From positions 1 through 6,872 of the forward strand of contig CANHOE010000141.1 of NCBI GenBank assembly GCA_947462175.1: a DNA stretch of 6,872 nucleotides, given 5' to 3'. This DNA is from Burkholderiales bacterium. GTDB lineage: Bacteria; Pseudomonadota; Gammaproteobacteria; Burkholderiales; Burkholderiaceae_C. The notes beneath the pieces were generated by a model, which ran no database searches, was not told where the DNA came from, and worked only from the letters and a program-made list of their open reading frames with translations. Shown here piece after piece: positions 6,204 to 6,872 of this stretch (position 1 is its first letter; each line of letters begins with the position of its first letter). Both the position numbers and the translations under genes were made by a program.

Positions 6204-6872
6204 GAGCTCGGCATTGAGGGAACCGGCCGATTTCATGGCCTGCAGGATGGCGAGCAGGTCCTGCGGCGTCGCCCCCAGGGAATTCAGCGCCTTCACGACG
6301 TCGGCGAGCTTGGCGCCGGCCGGCAGGGAAATGAGCGAGCCCGGCTCCTGGCGGATCGTGATGTCGCTCTTTTCGGCCTGCACCGTCTGCCCCTGCGAGA
6401 AGGCATTGGGCTGACTGATCACCGGTGTGGTGTTGATCGTCACCGACAAGTTGCCATGGGCGATCGCGCACGCCGACAGCGTGACCGATTCGTTGACCAC
6501 CACAGAGCCGGTACGCGCATTGATGATCACGCGGGCCGCCGGCGCAGCGAGGTTGATGTTCAGATTCTCGATGTCAGCCATGAACGTCACGCGCTCATCG
6601 GAGGACTCCGGCATCCGCACGCGCACCCGACGACCGTCTAACGCCTGGGCAACTCCTGCCCCCATGCGGGTATTGATGGCACGGGCAACCTCGCGCGCGG
6701 TGTTGTAGTCGTCGGCGTGCAGATCGAGTTGCAGCCCCGTGCCCATGTTCAGCGGTGTCGGCACCGCACGCTCGACGGTGGCGCCCTCGGGGACGCGCCC
6801 TGCACTCAGGTGGTTGATCTGCACCTTGGAGCCACCTGCCGAGGCACCAGCGCCGCCGACGATCAGATTGCC
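6192..6872 (-). CDS. flgI: Flagellar P-ring protein FlgI, C-terminal part (5' end outside window)
   Basis: FlgI is the periplasmic subunit of the P ring, the bushing that surrounds the flagellar rod in the peptidoglycan layer. The window holds the last 226 codons and a TGA stop. The frame stays open to the window edge, and the ATG/GTG-like codon near 6824 is internal (GTG read as Val), not a start. Family-specific stretches are clear: GGSKVQINHLSAGR near visible residues 13-26, ARVIINARTGSVVVNESVTL at about 113-132, CAIAHGNLSVTI at 135-146, ISQPNAFSQGQTV at about 152-164, and the C-terminal NSLGATPQDLLAILQAMKSAG at 197-217. Family members are about 370 residues long, so roughly 145 residues, including the expected Sec signal peptide, are missing. 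One Cys is visible (residue 135). The position near the C-terminus where E. coli FlgI has its other Cys is Ser here (residue 218). The stop overlaps the flgJ start by one base. Identification is very secure. Confidence 0.97.
   Translation of the reverse strand, partial: GNLIVGGAGASAGGSKVQINHLSAGRVPEGATVERAVPTPLNMGTGLQLDLHADDYNTAREVARAINTRMGAGVAQALDGRRVRVRMPESSDERVTFMADIENLNINLAAPAARVIINARTGSVVVNESVTLSACAIAHGNLSVTINTTPVISQPNAFSQGQTVQAEKSDITIRQEPGSLISLPAGAKLADVVKALNSLGATPQDLLAILQAMKSAGSLNAELEVI

Noticed and set aside
5152..6414. Plus-strand open frame (420 codons) opposite flgJ and the end of flgI
   Set aside because: It is antisense to FlgJ with intact catalytic residues; no ribosome site or domain supports it.
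6193..6471. N-terminal extension of FlgJ in the same frame (start at 6471)
   Set aside because: This stretch codes for the conserved end of FlgI in another frame, and GAGGTGA plus the TGATG junction fix the FlgJ start at 6192.
1..6872. Mobile elements, CRISPR repeats, tRNA or rRNA genes, defence genes
   Set aside because: No terminal repeats, transposase motifs, regularly spaced repeats or RNA gene signatures were seen. Apart from gaps of 80 bases or less, the minus strand codes throughout for motility and signalling proteins.

Overview
The window is one continuous stretch of high-GC DNA in which every supported gene lies on the minus strand. Read in that direction (from high to low coordinates), it is the distal part of a flagellar rod/hook operon: flgI (3' part only), flgJ, flgK, flgL. 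Two signalling genes follow: a degenerate EAL-like/HDOD protein and the 5' part of a PAS-domain protein. Gene order, GC content, a FlgJ that carries its own muramidase domain, and long FlgK and FlgL proteins suggest a betaproteobacterium, probably Burkholderiales. No marker in the window fixes genus or family, so this is an inference.

Layout: 6872-6192 flgI C-terminal part (P ring); 6192-5281 flgJ (rod cap plus peptidoglycan hydrolase), joined to flgI by a one-base TGATG overlap; 5249-3210 flgK (first hook-filament junction protein); 3155-1926 flgL (second junction protein); 1867-656 HDOD regulator with a GTG start and a clear Shine-Dalgarno; 575-1 PAS protein, whose output domain lies beyond the window. 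The gaps are 31, 54, 58 and 80 bases. No intrinsic terminator and no convincing sigma-28 promoter is visible, so a single transcription unit is plausible but not proven.

The four structural genes act in sequence at the cell envelope. FlgJ caps the growing rod and opens the murein, FlgI forms the bushing around the rod in the peptidoglycan layer, and FlgK then FlgL form the adaptor between hook and filament. The two downstream genes look like signalling proteins that could couple motility to second-messenger or sensory input, but nothing in the sequence shows their targets.

This is mostly a conventional flagellar locus. The points most worth a second look are the catalytically degenerate EAL-HDOD protein next to the flagellar genes, a recurring motif in the variable regions of FlgK (twice) and FlgL (once), and a FlgI C-terminus that has Ser where the E. 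coli protein has the second Cys of its disulfide. I found no evidence for a new defence system, mobile element, CRISPR array or RNA gene.
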